Source: Hydrogenophaga intermedia
GTDB taxonomy: Bacteria > Pseudomonadota > Gammaproteobacteria > Burkholderiales > Burkholderiaceae_C
Assembly: GCA_945869245.1 (NCBI GenBank)
Contig: CAMBOY010000051.1
Location: forward strand, 1-13,869
Direction of reading: 5' to 3'
Length of the DNA: 13,869 bases
Made by a program: the position numbers and the translations under genes. Of this stretch, positions 1-7,107 are shown in pieces. The notes under the pieces are model-generated. The model saw nothing but the letters and a program-made list of their open reading frames with translations, searched no databases and had not been told where the DNA came from. Positions within the stretch are counted from its first letter, which is position 1. Each line of letters starts with the position of its first letter.

Positions 1-1
1 C

Positions 2-673
2 GTGCAGGTGTTCGTGGGCGACCTGCATGGCCTCAACACGCTGCAGCACCAACCTGCCAAGATCGCCGCCATGGAAGGCATTTGGCACACCGAGCGCGGC
101 GCGCCGCTGACGCTGTTTGGCATTCCCGACGAAGAAGCGGGCACCACCCACTTCGCCGTCGAGATACCCAAACTCGCCAGCCTGATCCTCACCCACGAAT
201 GGAACGGAGAGATCAAGGGCATCAACGAGTTCGCGGGTGAGCACCCACCCGTGGCGCCGGTGTTCTACGCTTTTCGGGTGATGGTGGGCGTGGGCACCGT
301 GATGTTGCTGGTGGGCATCTTCAGCGCCTGGAAGCTCTGGCCGCAACGCCGTGCCGGCACCACCACCTTGCCGCGCCCACTGCTGTGGGTGCTCTCGGGC
401 ATGGCGTTTTCGGGCTGGGTGGCCACCCTGGCGGGCTGGTACGTGACCGAAATCGGCCGCCAGCCCTATGTGGTCTATGGTGTGCTGCGCACCGCCGACA
501 CCGCCACGCAGATCGCCTCGCCTTGGGTGGCGCTGACGCTGACCGCTTATCTGGTGGTCTACGGTCTGCTGCTGGTGAGCTACATCGGGGTACTCAAGTA
601 CATGGCCGAACACCCCACCCAACACGCCAGCGCGCCCACCACCGGCGCCGAGCTGGGCAAGGCAGGAGCTTGA
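2..673 (+). CDS. cydA: Cytochrome bd-type quinol oxidase subunit I, C-terminal part (5' cut by window edge)
   Basis: This is the C-terminal part of the haem-carrying subunit of the membrane quinol oxidase that reduces oxygen to water. The frame is open to the left edge, so the GTG at base 2 is an internal valine codon and not a start. The segment QPAKIAAME matches the quinol-site region of the family; its Lys20 and Glu25 (fragment numbering) correspond to E. coli Lys252 and Glu257. The motif AFRVM (haem b558 ligand Met) and the GRQP motif follow. Between FGIPD and the AFRVM helix there are only about 50 residues, so the long Q-loop insert of E. coli CydA is absent. That is the short-loop form typical of cyanide-insensitive oxidases (CioA), although the loop alone does not prove cyanide resistance. 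At least three hydrophobic transmembrane stretches are visible. cydB begins two bases after the stop codon. Confidence 0.93.
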   Translation: MQVFVGDLHGLNTLQHQPAKIAAMEGIWHTERGAPLTLFGIPDEEAGTTHFAVEIPKLASLILTHEWNGEIKGINEFAGEHPPVAPVFYAFRVMVGVGTVMLLVGIFSAWKLWPQRRAGTTTLPRPLLWVLSGMAFSGWVATLAGWYVTEIGRQPYVVYGVLRTADTATQIASPWVALTLTAYLVVYGLLLVSYIGVLKYMAEHPTQHASAPTTGAELGKAGA

Positions 674-675
674 AC

Positions 676-1677
676 ATGCCCACTTGGTCCGACACCCTAC
701 CCCTGATTTTTATGGCCGTCATGGGCCTGTCGCTGCTGGCCTACGTCATCCTGGACGGCTACGACCTCGGCGTGGGCATGCTGCTGCCGCTGGGCAGTGA
801 CGCACAAAAAGACACCATGATCCACAGCATTGGCCCGTTCTGGGACGCCAACGAAACCTGGCTGGTGCTGGGCGTGGGCGTGCTGCTGGTGGCCTTTCCC
901 AAAGCGCACGGGCTGATCTTGCAAGCGCTGTACCTGCCGGTGGCGGTGATGCTCATTGGTCTGGTGCTGCGCGGTGTGGCGTTCGACTTCCGCGTCAAGG
1001 CGCCGCTGCCGTGGAAGCCGTTTTGGAACCGCACCTTCTTTGTGGGCTCGCTGATGGCCGCCAGCGCCCAAGGCTGGATGCTGGGCAGCTACATCACCGG
1101 CTTTGACCTGGGCGGCCTGGGCTGGGCGTTCAGCCTGGGCATTGCGCTGACCCTGCCAGCGGTGTACGTGATGCTGGGCGCCGGTTGGCTGATCATGAAA
1201 ACCGAGGGTGATCTGCAACAGCGGTCGCTGCACTGGGCGCGCCGCGCCCTGTGGCCCATGGCGTTGGCGCTGCTGGCCATCTCGGCCGCCACACCGCTGG
1301 TCAACCCCGCCGTGATCGCCAAATGGTTTGGCTTGCCACAGGTGGTGGCGCTGCTGCCGATACCGCTGGTGTGCGCCGCCGCATTTTTTGCGGTGCGCTG
1401 GGTGGTGACCCGGCCGGCGCTGGTGGCCGCCGGCTACGGCTGGCTGGTGTTTGCCAACATTGTGCTGATCTGCGTCATGGCCTTTATCGGTCTGGCCTAC
1501 AGCATCCTGCCCGATATCGTGATGGGCCGGCTCACGGTGTGGGAGGCGGCGGCCGCCACCGAGTCGCTCATGGTCATCTTCATCGGCACGGCCATCACCT
1601 TGCCGGTGATCGTGGCCTACACCGTGTTCATGTACCGGGTGTTCTGGGGCAAGGCGCGGGCATTGACCTACGGCTGA
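676..1677 (+). CDS. cydB: Cytochrome bd-type quinol oxidase subunit II
   Basis: Membrane partner of CydA in the cytochrome bd quinol oxidase; 333 residues. The start is the ATG two bases after the cydA stop, preceded by AGGAG at 664-668 with seven bases of spacing. The same frame is open further upstream, but that stretch is antisense-free overlap with cydA and is not part of this gene. Family signatures are ILDGYDLGVGML (residues 25-35) and GPFWDANETWL (53-63), followed by alternating hydrophobic helices to the C-terminus. The length is at the short end for CydB, as in CioB-type subunits, which agrees with the short Q-loop of the partner subunit. No small cydX-like gene follows: the coding end overlaps the end of the convergent guaD gene by 10 bases and no terminator hairpin is seen between them. 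Confidence 0.95.
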   Translation: MPTWSDTLPLIFMAVMGLSLLAYVILDGYDLGVGMLLPLGSDAQKDTMIHSIGPFWDANETWLVLGVGVLLVAFPKAHGLILQALYLPVAVMLIGLVLRGVAFDFRVKAPLPWKPFWNRTFFVGSLMAASAQGWMLGSYITGFDLGGLGWAFSLGIALTLPAVYVMLGAGWLIMKTEGDLQQRSLHWARRALWPMALALLAISAATPLVNPAVIAKWFGLPQVVALLPIPLVCAAAFFAVRWVVTRPALVAAGYGWLVFANIVLICVMAFIGLAYSILPDIVMGRLTVWEAAAATESLMVIFIGTAITLPVIVAYTVFMYRVFWGKARALTYG

Positions 1678-2960
1678 ACGCCAGCGATGTGGGTGCGCGC
1701 CACCACCCGGTCGTCGCCCAGCACAATCAACGCAAACAGCAGCTCGTCGAGCGATTCGGCCTGCGCTGTTTTGCGCGCCAGCAGCGGCGTGGCCTTGGGG
1801 TTGAGCAGCACAAAATCGGCCTCGCAGCCAGGCTGCAAATTGCCCACCACGCCGCCGAGCCCCATGGCTTGGGCCGCACCCGCCGTGTGCTGCCACCACA
1901 AGTGGCTGGGGCTCAGGCTCAGGCCAAGTTTGGTTTGGCCTTCGCGGCCCACCACATACGCAGCGCGCATGGTGTGAAAAGGCGAAAAGCTCATGCCCCC
2001 GCCCACATCGCTGGCCAGCCCATAGGCCATGCCGGCCGCGTCGGCGGCGGCGTAGTCAAAAAAGCCACTGCCCAAAAACAGATTGCTGGTCGGGCTCACG
2101 GCGGCGGCCGCGCCGGTGTCGCGCATCAAGGCGCGGTCGTCGGCGTCGAGGTGGATGCAATGGGCGTACACCGCACGCGCGCGCAACAGGCCAACGCTGC
2201 GGTAGACATCCAGGTAGCTGCGCGCCTGGGGAAACAGCTCGGCCACCCAACGCACCTCATCGTGGTTTTCCGCCACATGCGACTGCACCCACACATCCGG
2301 GTAGCGCGCAGCCAGTTCGCCCGCGCCTTGCAGCTGCGCCTGACTGCTGGTGGGCGCAAAGCGTGGCGTGATGGCGTAGCCCAACCGGTCCACCCCATGC
2401 CAGCGGCGAATCAGCGCCTCGGTGTCGATCAGGCTTTGCTCGGTCTGGTCGCGCACGCCGTCGGGGCTGTGCCGGTCCTGCAGCACCTTGCCGGTGATCA
2501 GGCGCAGGCCGCGCGCTTGTGCGGCGGCAAACAGGGCGTTGGCCGATGCGGGGTGCGACGTGGCGAACGTCAACGCGGTGGTCACGCCGTTGCGCTGCAG
2601 CTCATCCAGAAAAAACTCGGCCACCGAAGACGCATACGTGGGGTCAGCAAACCGGCTTTCGTGCGGAAAGGTGTAGTGTTCCAGCCAGGGCAGCAGCCCG
2701 GCGGCTGGCGCGCCAATCACGTCGGTTTGTGGGTAATGGATGTGCATGTCCACAAAGCCCGGCGCAATCAGCTGCCCACGCAGGTCTTCAAACACCACGC
2801 CAGGGGCCTCACAAGCGGGCGCGACCCGGCTCCAAGGCCCCACATCCAGCACCCGCTGGGTGCCTTGCGGGCCAGGGCCGACCAACAGACCGCCGTCGGC
2901 GTCGAATTCTGCTTGGCCAGCGGCGTCAAATCGCAACAAAGAGGCGCGGTAGGCTTTCAT
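1668..2960 (-). CDS. guaD: Guanine deaminase
   Basis: Zinc amidohydrolase that converts guanine to xanthine and ammonia in cytosolic purine salvage and catabolism; 430 residues from the chosen start. Metal ligands and catalytic residues are all visible: HIH (His73 and His75), SHVAEN (His228, Glu231), AHCIHL (His267) and SDVGGG (Asp318). The spacing of the last four (3, 39 and 51 residues) is the same as in human guanine deaminase as I remember it, which separates it from other amidohydrolases. The ATG at 2960 gives the N-terminus MKAYRAS. A TTG at 2969 would add three residues and has a weak GGATAA upstream, so the start is uncertain by nine bases. The gene is convergent with cydB and divergent from rpsT. 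No purine uptake or xanthine oxidation gene is in view. Confidence 0.95.
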   Translation of the reverse strand: MKAYRASLLRFDAAGQAEFDADGGLLVGPGPQGTQRVLDVGPWSRVAPACEAPGVVFEDLRGQLIAPGFVDMHIHYPQTDVIGAPAAGLLPWLEHYTFPHESRFADPTYASSVAEFFLDELQRNGVTTALTFATSHPASANALFAAAQARGLRLITGKVLQDRHSPDGVRDQTEQSLIDTEALIRRWHGVDRLGYAITPRFAPTSSQAQLQGAGELAARYPDVWVQSHVAENHDEVRWVAELFPQARSYLDVYRSVGLLRARAVYAHCIHLDADDRALMRDTGAAAAVSPTSNLFLGSGFFDYAAADAAGMAYGLASDVGGGMSFSPFHTMRAAYVVGREGQTKLGLSLSPSHLWWQHTAGAAQAMGLGGVVGNLQPGCEADFVLLNPKATPLLARKTAQAESLDELLFALIVLGDDRVVARTHIAGVQP

Positions 2961-3054
2961 GGGACACAAGCTTATCCGCTCAGACCAGGGCAGCGCATAC
3001 AGCGCGCCGCATAGCGTCCAGACCAGCGGACTGGAAGCCCGAATAGGCGCAGGC

Positions 3055-3060
3055 TATAAT
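3055..3060 (+). promoter_or_regulatory. Probable -10 box of the rpsT promoter
   Basis: A perfect TATAAT lies 49 bases before the rpsT start codon. Seventeen bases upstream, TGGAAG (3032-3037) matches the -35 consensus at only three of six positions. The location in the short guaD-rpsT divergent gap and the gene's expected high expression support the call; no transcript data are available. Confidence 0.65.
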
Positions 3061-3108
3061 GCTCGGCTTTGCTGGCATCATCCCAAACACCCTAAAGGAC
3101 ATTGAATC

Positions 3109-3402
3109 ATGGCAACCAAGCCGAAGAAAAAGAACCCCCGCCTGGCCTCCGGCCGCAAACGCGCCCGCCAGGACGTCAAACTGAATGCCGCGAACTCCTC
3201 GCTGCGCTCCAAATACCGCACCGCCGTCAAGAACGTTGAAAAAGCCGTGTTGACCGGCGACAAGGCCAAGGCCACCGAACTGTTTGCCAAGATGCAAGGT
3301 GTGGTCGACACCATTGCCGACAAAGGCATCTTCCACAAGAACAAGGCCGCACGCGACAAGAGCCGCCTGTCGGCCAAGGTCAAGGCGCTCGCCGCCGCTT
3401 GA
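3109..3402 (+). CDS. rpsT: 30S ribosomal protein S20
   Basis: Small basic protein (97 residues) of the 30S subunit that binds 16S rRNA. The whole sequence is recognisable: the lysine-rich N-terminus ATKPKKKNPR, the RKRARQ segment, SSLRSKYRTAVKN, and the C-terminal half GIFHKNKAARDKSRLS, where the conserved region of S20 ends. It is about ten residues longer than the E. coli protein, as is common in this group. The start ATG is preceded by AAAGGA at 3094-3099. The gene stands alone, with its own TATAAT box upstream and an intrinsic terminator about 90 bases downstream. Confidence 0.98.
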   Translation: MATKPKKKNPRLASGRKRARQDVKLNAANSSLRSKYRTAVKNVEKAVLTGDKAKATELFAKMQGVVDTIADKGIFHKNKAARDKSRLSAKVKALAAA

Positions 3403-3409
3403 TCACCCC

Positions 3410-3425
3410 GGCCTGTTCGCAGGCC
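3410..3425 (+). other. Small hairpin in the rpsT 3' untranslated region
   Basis: GGCCTG - TTCG - CAGGCC forms a perfect 6-base-pair stem with a TTCG loop eight bases after the rpsT stop. It has no T-tract, so it is not itself a terminator. It may protect the 3' region of the mRNA. A second palindromic hairpin (CCGTT-TGA-AACGG, 3455-3467) lies between it and the terminator. Confidence 0.5.
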
Positions 3426-3490
3426 ATCAGCCCGGGAGGCCTCAGCGCCACCCGCCGTTTGAAACGGTGCGCTGCCAGCAAAAAAACAAG

Positions 3491-3522
3491 AACCGCCGTG
3501 TCGCAAGACCCGGCGGTTTTTT
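3491..3522 (+). terminator. Intrinsic terminator of rpsT, possibly bidirectional
   Basis: AACCGCCG (3491-3498) pairs perfectly with CGGCGGTT (3511-3518). Inside, after one mismatch, GTC and GAC close a GCAA tetraloop (3503-3506). Six T residues (3517-3522) follow. An A-rich stretch before the stem (about 3480-3492) gives a T-tract on the other strand too, so the same hairpin may also end the convergent DUF3579 transcript. Confidence 0.9.
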
Positions 3523-3554
3523 CATGGGTGGCGTGTCGACCGGTGAAGCGCCGC

Positions 3555-3875
3555 TCAGGCCTTGGGCGCGTCGGGCAGCAAACAGCCTTCGGTGATTTGC
3601 AAAGTGTTGTCTTTGGCGAAGCTGAGGCAAAAGTCCCAGGCCATGGGCTCGGACTCGCGCAGATCGCTGTGCACCACCACACACTTCACGCCGTCGACCA
3701 CGGTGGGCACACACCAGGGCGAATAGGCGATGTGGCCGCCCAGCGACTTGGCGCCGCCGGGGCGAAACTGCGCCATGACGCCCGCCAGGCGCTCGGCCCA
3801 GTCGCTGGGCCGAAAAGTGCGGCCCTCTTGGGTCAGGCCCAGAATGAACATTTGCTTGGGGCTGTGGTTGGCCAT
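3555..3875 (-). CDS. DUF3579 family protein
   Basis: A 106-residue soluble protein of unknown function that I recognise as DUF3579, a family found mostly in Betaproteobacteria. Recognisable segments are the N-terminal FILGLTQEGRTFRPSDWAERL, the central GGHIAYSPWCVPTVVDGVKCVVV and the C-terminal EPMAWDFCLSFAKDN...ITEGCLLPD. The start was set at the ATG at 3875 because GAAGG (complement of 3883-3887) lies seven bases before it and because family members start near this point. An upstream ATG at 3923 would add 16 residues without family similarity. The gene converges on the rpsT terminator. No enzymatic motif or membrane segment is visible. Confidence 0.85.
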   Translation of the reverse strand: MANHSPKQMFILGLTQEGRTFRPSDWAERLAGVMAQFRPGGAKSLGGHIAYSPWCVPTVVDGVKCVVVHSDLRESEPMAWDFCLSFAKDNTLQITEGCLLPDAPKA

Positions 3876-3959
3876 GCGGTCGCCTTCGGTAGAGGGCACA
3901 GTCGGTCGGAAGTGTGGGTGCAAGCAGCCTGGGGATCGCCCAGTGTTGGACCTTCAAAA

Positions 3960-3977
3960 ATTGTATCTTATATAAGA
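3960..3977 (-). promoter_or_regulatory. Candidate promoter/operator upstream of the DUF3579 gene
   Basis: TCTTATATAAGA (3966-3977) is a perfect 12-base palindrome in a GC-rich setting. On the - strand a TACAAT box (complement of 3960-3965) lies immediately downstream of it, about 85 bases before the DUF3579 start. The palindrome would thus occupy the space between -10 and -35, a classic repressor position. The shape resembles operators of GntR/FadR-type regulators; that assignment is inference. No good -35 hexamer is visible. Confidence 0.45.
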
Positions 3978-4085
3978 CCTAAACACCGGGATAACCCTTA
4001 ACACACACACCCATGCGTCCACTCACGCGTCCACCCACGCTGCCGCCCTTGGCGGCGCGCCGGCCGGCACGCGGGCCTGTGCGCC

Positions 4086-4091
4086 TACAAT
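4086..4091 (+). promoter_or_regulatory. Possible -10 box of the argD-argF operon
   Basis: TACAAT matches the -10 consensus at five of six positions and lies 72 bases before argD. The region upstream (4041-4085) is extremely GC-rich and self-complementary (for example GCCGCC-CTT-GGCGGC at 4042-4056) and shows no convincing -35 box, so the call is tentative. Confidence 0.4.
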
Positions 4092-4099
4092 GTTTATTC

Positions 4100-4128
4100 A
4101 ACGGCTCAACCTGCGTTGGGCCGTTTTT
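4100..4128 (+). terminator. Terminator-like hairpin in the argD leader (attenuator candidate)
   Basis: AACGGC-T-CAAC (4100-4110), loop CTGC (4111-4114) and GTTG-G-GCCGTT (4115-4125) form an 11-pair stem with one T-G wobble, directly followed by a run of T (4124-4128) and ATTT. It has the form of an intrinsic terminator on the + strand, yet no + strand gene ends upstream of it. It lies between a possible -10 box and the argD start, so it could be an attenuator or a 5' stabilising stem. Confidence 0.6.
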
Positions 4129-4157
4129 ATTTGCACCACCTTTTGGAGAGTATCCCA

Positions 4158-5354
4158 ATGAGCGACGTCGCCTCCCCCCATGTGATGAACACCTACGGGC
4201 GCCTGCCCCTGGCGCTCACCCACGGCCGAGGCTGCCGCGTCTGGGACACCACCGGCAAAGAGTACCTCGACGGCCTGGGCGGCATCGCCGTCAACACGCT
4301 GGGCCACGCCCACCCACAGCTGGTGCGCGCGCTGCAAGACCAGGTGGGCAAGCTCATTCATTGCAGCAACTACTACCACGTCACCCTGCAAGAAACCCTG
4401 GCGGCCAAGCTCGTTGAGCTGTCGGGCATGACCAATGTGTTTTTCTGCTCCACCGGACTGGAAGCCAACGAAGCCGCGCTGAAACTGGCCCGCAAGTTTG
4501 GCCACGACAAAGGCATTGACCGCCCCGAAGTGGTGGTGTTTGATGGCGCCTTTCACGGCCGCAGCATTGCCACCCTGAGCGCCACCGCCAACCCCAAAAT
4601 CCACGCCGGCTTTGGCCCGCTGGTTGAGGGCTTTGTGCGCGTGCCGCGCAACGACATCGCCGCCCTGCGCAGCGCCACCGAGGGCAACAACAACATCACC
4701 GCTATCTTCCTCGAAGCCATTCAGGGCGAAGGCGGCGTGCACCCCATGACGGTGGACTTTTTGCGCGACCTGCGCGTGCTGTGCGACGAACGCGACTGGC
4801 TGCTGATGATCGACGAAGTGCAGTGCGGCATTGGCCGCACCGGCAAATGGTTTGCGCACCAGTGGGCCGGCATCGTGCCCGACGTGATGCCACTGGCCAA
4901 AGGCCTGGGCTCGGGTGTGCCTGTGGGCGCGGTGGTGGCTGGCCCCAAGGCCGCCAACATCTTTGCGCCCGGCAACCACGGCACCACCTTCGGCGGCAAC
5001 CCGCTGGCCATGCGCGCCGGTGTCGAGACGCTGCGCATCATGGAAGAGGAAGGCATCCTCGCCCATGTCAGCAAGGTCGGCATGCGCCTCAAGACCCAGC
5101 TCACCACCCGCCTCATGAACACCACCGGCGTGGTGGAAGTGCGCGGCCAAGGCCTGATGCTCGGCATTGAACTCGACCGCCCCTGCGGCGTGCTGCTGCA
5201 GCGCGCCACCGACGCCGGCCTGCTGATGTCGGTCACCGCCGACAAAGTGGTGCGTTTGGTGCCGCCGCTCATCTTGAGCGAATCCGAAGCCGACCAAATC
5301 GTCAACATCTTGGTGCCGCTGATTCAGCAATTCCTGTTGGAGCCTGCGCAATGA
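4158..5354 (+). CDS. argD: Acetylornithine aminotransferase
   Basis: PLP-dependent class III aminotransferase (398 residues) of arginine biosynthesis, converting N-acetylglutamate semialdehyde to N-acetylornithine with glutamate as amino donor; the family often also serves as succinyldiaminopimelate aminotransferase in lysine synthesis. Visible landmarks: ANEAALKLAR (103-112), FHGRS (132-136), MIDEVQCGIGRTG (217-229) with the PLP-ring aspartate, MPLAKGLGSGVPVGA with the Schiff-base Lys248, and GTTFGGNPLA (275-284). The segment before ANEAALKLAR reads STGLE where many relatives have SGAE. The start ATG at 4158 was chosen over the in-frame ATG at 4116 because GGAGAG (4145-4150) precedes it with good spacing and MSDVASPHVMNTYGR is the usual N-terminus. 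The stop overlaps argF by four bases (ATGA), which suggests translational coupling. Confidence 0.95.
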   Translation: MSDVASPHVMNTYGRLPLALTHGRGCRVWDTTGKEYLDGLGGIAVNTLGHAHPQLVRALQDQVGKLIHCSNYYHVTLQETLAAKLVELSGMTNVFFCSTGLEANEAALKLARKFGHDKGIDRPEVVVFDGAFHGRSIATLSATANPKIHAGFGPLVEGFVRVPRNDIAALRSATEGNNNITAIFLEAIQGEGGVHPMTVDFLRDLRVLCDERDWLLMIDEVQCGIGRTGKWFAHQWAGIVPDVMPLAKGLGSGVPVGAVVAGPKAANIFAPGNHGTTFGGNPLAMRAGVETLRIMEEEGILAHVSKVGMRLKTQLTTRLMNTTGVVEVRGQGLMLGIELDRPCGVLLQRATDAGLLMSVTADKVVRLVPPLILSESEADQIVNILVPLIQQFLLEPAQ

Positions 5355-6298
5355 GCATCCGCCACTACCTGCAATTCAAGGACTTCACAGCCGACGAATA
5401 CGGCTACCTGCTGCAACGCGCCGCCTTCATCAAGGCCAAGTTCAAAGCGGTAGAGCGCTACCAGCCCTTTGCCGACCCCGACCGCACCCTGGCCATGATC
5501 TTCGAGAAGGCCAGCACCCGCACCCGCGTCAGCTTTGAAGCCGGCATGTACCAAATGGGCGGCTCGGTGGTGCACCTGACCACCGGCGACAGCCAACTGG
5601 GCCGCGCCGAACCCATCGAAGACAGCGCCCGCGTCATCAGCCGCATGGTCGACATCGTGATGATCCGCACCTTTGGCCAAGACAAGATCGAGAAATTTGC
5701 CGAGTATTCGCGCGTGCCGGTCATCAACGGCCTGACCAACGAATTTCACCCCTGCCAAATTTTGGCCGACCTGTTTACCCTGACCGAATACCGCCCGGCC
5801 CCCAGCGGCAACCCGCTGGACGCCCTCAAAGGCAAAGTGGTGGCCTGGGTGGGCGACGGCAACAACATGGCCAACACCTGGCTGCAGGCGGCCGAAATTT
5901 TGGGCTTTAAGGTGCACATCAGCACCCCGCGCGGCTACGAAGTGAACCCAGCCCTGGCCGGCATCAGCAGCAGCGACTGCTATCAGGTGTTCGACAACCC
6001 CATGGACGCCTGCCGAGGCGCCGATTTGGTGACCACCGACGTGTGGACCAGCATGGGCTATGAGGCCGAAAACGAAGCCCGCAAACAAGCCTTTGCCGAC
6101 TGGTGCGTCAACGAAGCCATGATGGCCGTGGCTAAAGCAGACGCGCTGTTTATGCACTGCCTGCCCGCCCACCGTGGCGAAGAAGTGAGCGCCGAAGTCA
6201 TCGACGGCCCACAGTCGGTGGTCTGGGACGAGGCGGAAAACCGCATGCATGTGCAAAAGGCGCTCATGGAGTACCTGCTGCTCGGCAAGCTGGCCTGA
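5351..6298 (+). CDS. argF: Ornithine carbamoyltransferase
   Basis: Anabolic cytosolic enzyme (315 residues) that makes citrulline from ornithine and carbamoyl phosphate in arginine biosynthesis. All family motifs are present: STRTR (55-59) for carbamoyl phosphate, HPCQ (133-136), DGNNMANTW (169-177), SMG (234-236) for ornithine and HCLPAHRGEE (269-278) with the active-site cysteine. SMG rather than an acetylornithine-type motif supports ornithine as substrate. The start ATG overlaps the argD stop, so the two steps are probably translated in a coupled way. Two small cysteine-cluster genes follow, the first only nine bases downstream. Confidence 0.96.
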   Translation: MSIRHYLQFKDFTADEYGYLLQRAAFIKAKFKAVERYQPFADPDRTLAMIFEKASTRTRVSFEAGMYQMGGSVVHLTTGDSQLGRAEPIEDSARVISRMVDIVMIRTFGQDKIEKFAEYSRVPVINGLTNEFHPCQILADLFTLTEYRPAPSGNPLDALKGKVVAWVGDGNNMANTWLQAAEILGFKVHISTPRGYEVNPALAGISSSDCYQVFDNPMDACRGADLVTTDVWTSMGYEAENEARKQAFADWCVNEAMMAVAKADALFMHCLPAHRGEEVSAEVIDGPQSVVWDEAENRMHVQKALMEYLLLGKLA

Positions 6299-6307
6299 CG
6301 CATCCCC

Positions 6308-6619
6308 GTGAGCGCCTGCACCACCTGTGGCGCGTGCTGCGCCAGCTTCCGTGTGGACTTTTCGGTGTTTGAAACCCAATCCGAAGGGGGCAGCGTGCCC
6401 GACGGATTGTGGGTGCCGGTGACCGACAGCACCGCCCGCCTGCGCGGCACCGACCATGGCCGCCCACGCTGCGCCGCGCTGTCGGGCCAGGTGGGCGAAC
6501 GCGCCGTCTGCGGCATTTACGAATGGCGCCCCAGCCCCTGCCGCGAATTTGAAGAAGGCAGCGACGCCTGTGCGCAAGCGCGGCGCCGCCATGGGCTCGA
6601 GCCGCTCCAAGGTTTCTGA
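6308..6619 (+). CDS. YkgJ-type cysteine-cluster protein, copy 1
   Basis: A 103-residue protein with the metal-binding pattern CxxCxxCC at Cys4, Cys7, Cys10 and Cys11, plus Cys55, Cys68, Cys78 and Cys88. Together these resemble the YkgJ family, proposed to bind Zn or an Fe-S cluster; its biochemical role is not established. The GTG start is the only usable start, because the same frame is closed by the argF stop nine bases upstream. No Shine-Dalgarno sequence is obvious, so expression may depend on ribosomes finishing argF. Downstream lies a paralogue that aligns without gaps over 103 residues, with about 56 identities by hand count. The link to arginine synthesis is positional only. Confidence 0.8.
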   Translation: MSACTTCGACCASFRVDFSVFETQSEGGSVPDGLWVPVTDSTARLRGTDHGRPRCAALSGQVGERAVCGIYEWRPSPCREFEEGSDACAQARRRHGLEPLQGF

Positions 6620-6629
6620 AGGCCAGCCC

Positions 6630-6950
6630 ATGTCGGAATGTGTGCGTTGCGGCGCCTGCTGCCACAGCTACCGCGTGGAGTTTTCGGTCTACGAGCTGGA
6701 CTCGATGGGCGGCACCGTGCCCGAGGCACTGACCGAAACAGTCAACGGCGCCACCTGCCGCATGCGCGGCACCGGCGAAGTGCCGATCCGCTGCGTGGCG
6801 TTGGAAGGCCAGCTCGGTGAACTCGCGCTGTGCCGCATCTACGAACAACGCCCCCGCCCCTGCGCCGAGCTGCAAGAAGGCAGCTACGGCTGCAATAAGG
6901 CGCGGGTGCGCCACGGCCTGCCGCCCATCGGCGAATGGCTGGGAGCATGA
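6630..6950 (+). CDS. YkgJ-type cysteine-cluster protein, copy 2
   Basis: A 106-residue paralogue of the preceding gene, with the same cysteines at the same positions (4, 7, 10, 11, 55, 68, 78, 88) and one extra at Cys43, where copy 1 has alanine. Conserved shared blocks are the N-terminal CxxCGACC, FSV, RGT, the region around CRIYEQRPRPC and ARVRHGL. The ATG at 6630 was chosen because GAAGG (6618-6622), overlapping the stop of copy 1, sits seven bases before it. An earlier in-frame ATG at 6456 would run antiparallel in sense to nothing but overlap copy 1 out of frame. The protein is likely cytosolic and metal-binding; its function is unknown. Confidence 0.8.
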   Translation: MSECVRCGACCHSYRVEFSVYELDSMGGTVPEALTETVNGATCRMRGTGEVPIRCVALEGQLGELALCRIYEQRPRPCAELQEGSYGCNKARVRHGLPPIGEWLGA

Positions 6951-6951
6951 A

Positions 6952-7045
6952 GGCACCCCCTGCGCCGCTGCGCGGCTTCCCCCTCTCTCGCCTGCGGCGG
7001 GAGGGGGACGCACCCTGTGGCCGGGCGAAGCCCGTTCCACGGGTG
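6952..7045. repeat. Structured intergenic repeat-like element with three stem-loops
   Basis: Three hairpins stand one after another: GCCGC-TGC-GCGGC (6964-6976); a compound stem CCCCCTC/GAGGGGG (6979-6985 and 7001-7007) enclosing CGCC-TGC-GGCG (6989-6999); and CACCC-T-GTGG/CCAC-GGGTG (7011-7020 and 7037-7045) enclosing CGGGC-GAA-GCCCG (7022-7034). No T-tract follows any of them. I associate this kind of C-rich, G-rich hairpin element with dispersed intergenic repeats in Comamonadaceae; that is memory, not a search. Within this window it occurs once. Confidence 0.55.
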
Positions 7046-7107
7046 CCTGGACCTGCGGGCGCGCTCTCGTGCGCCTTGGATTTGGCAAAGCCACTGAATC
7101 GACCTCT

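Noticed and set aside
1251..3014. Long + strand open frame (587 codons) across guaD
   Set aside because: Antisense to guaD, which has all guanine deaminase motifs. The translation is low-complexity (Ala, Arg, Gly, His) without family resemblance, a usual GC-rich shadow.
4013..4157. ATG at 4013 as a leader peptide for argD
   Set aside because: The frame runs into argD out of register for 134 codons, is not rich in arginine codons in a pausing pattern beyond what GC content gives, and spans the hairpin-rich upstream region.
4098..5351. Long - strand open frame (417 codons) across argD
   Set aside because: It mirrors argD, is rich in His, Ala, Gly and Val, and has no ribosome-binding site. The argD motifs on the other strand are decisive.
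5324..6631. - strand open frame (435 codons) across argF and the first cysteine-cluster gene
   Set aside because: Shadow of argF on the complementary strand; no domain recognised.
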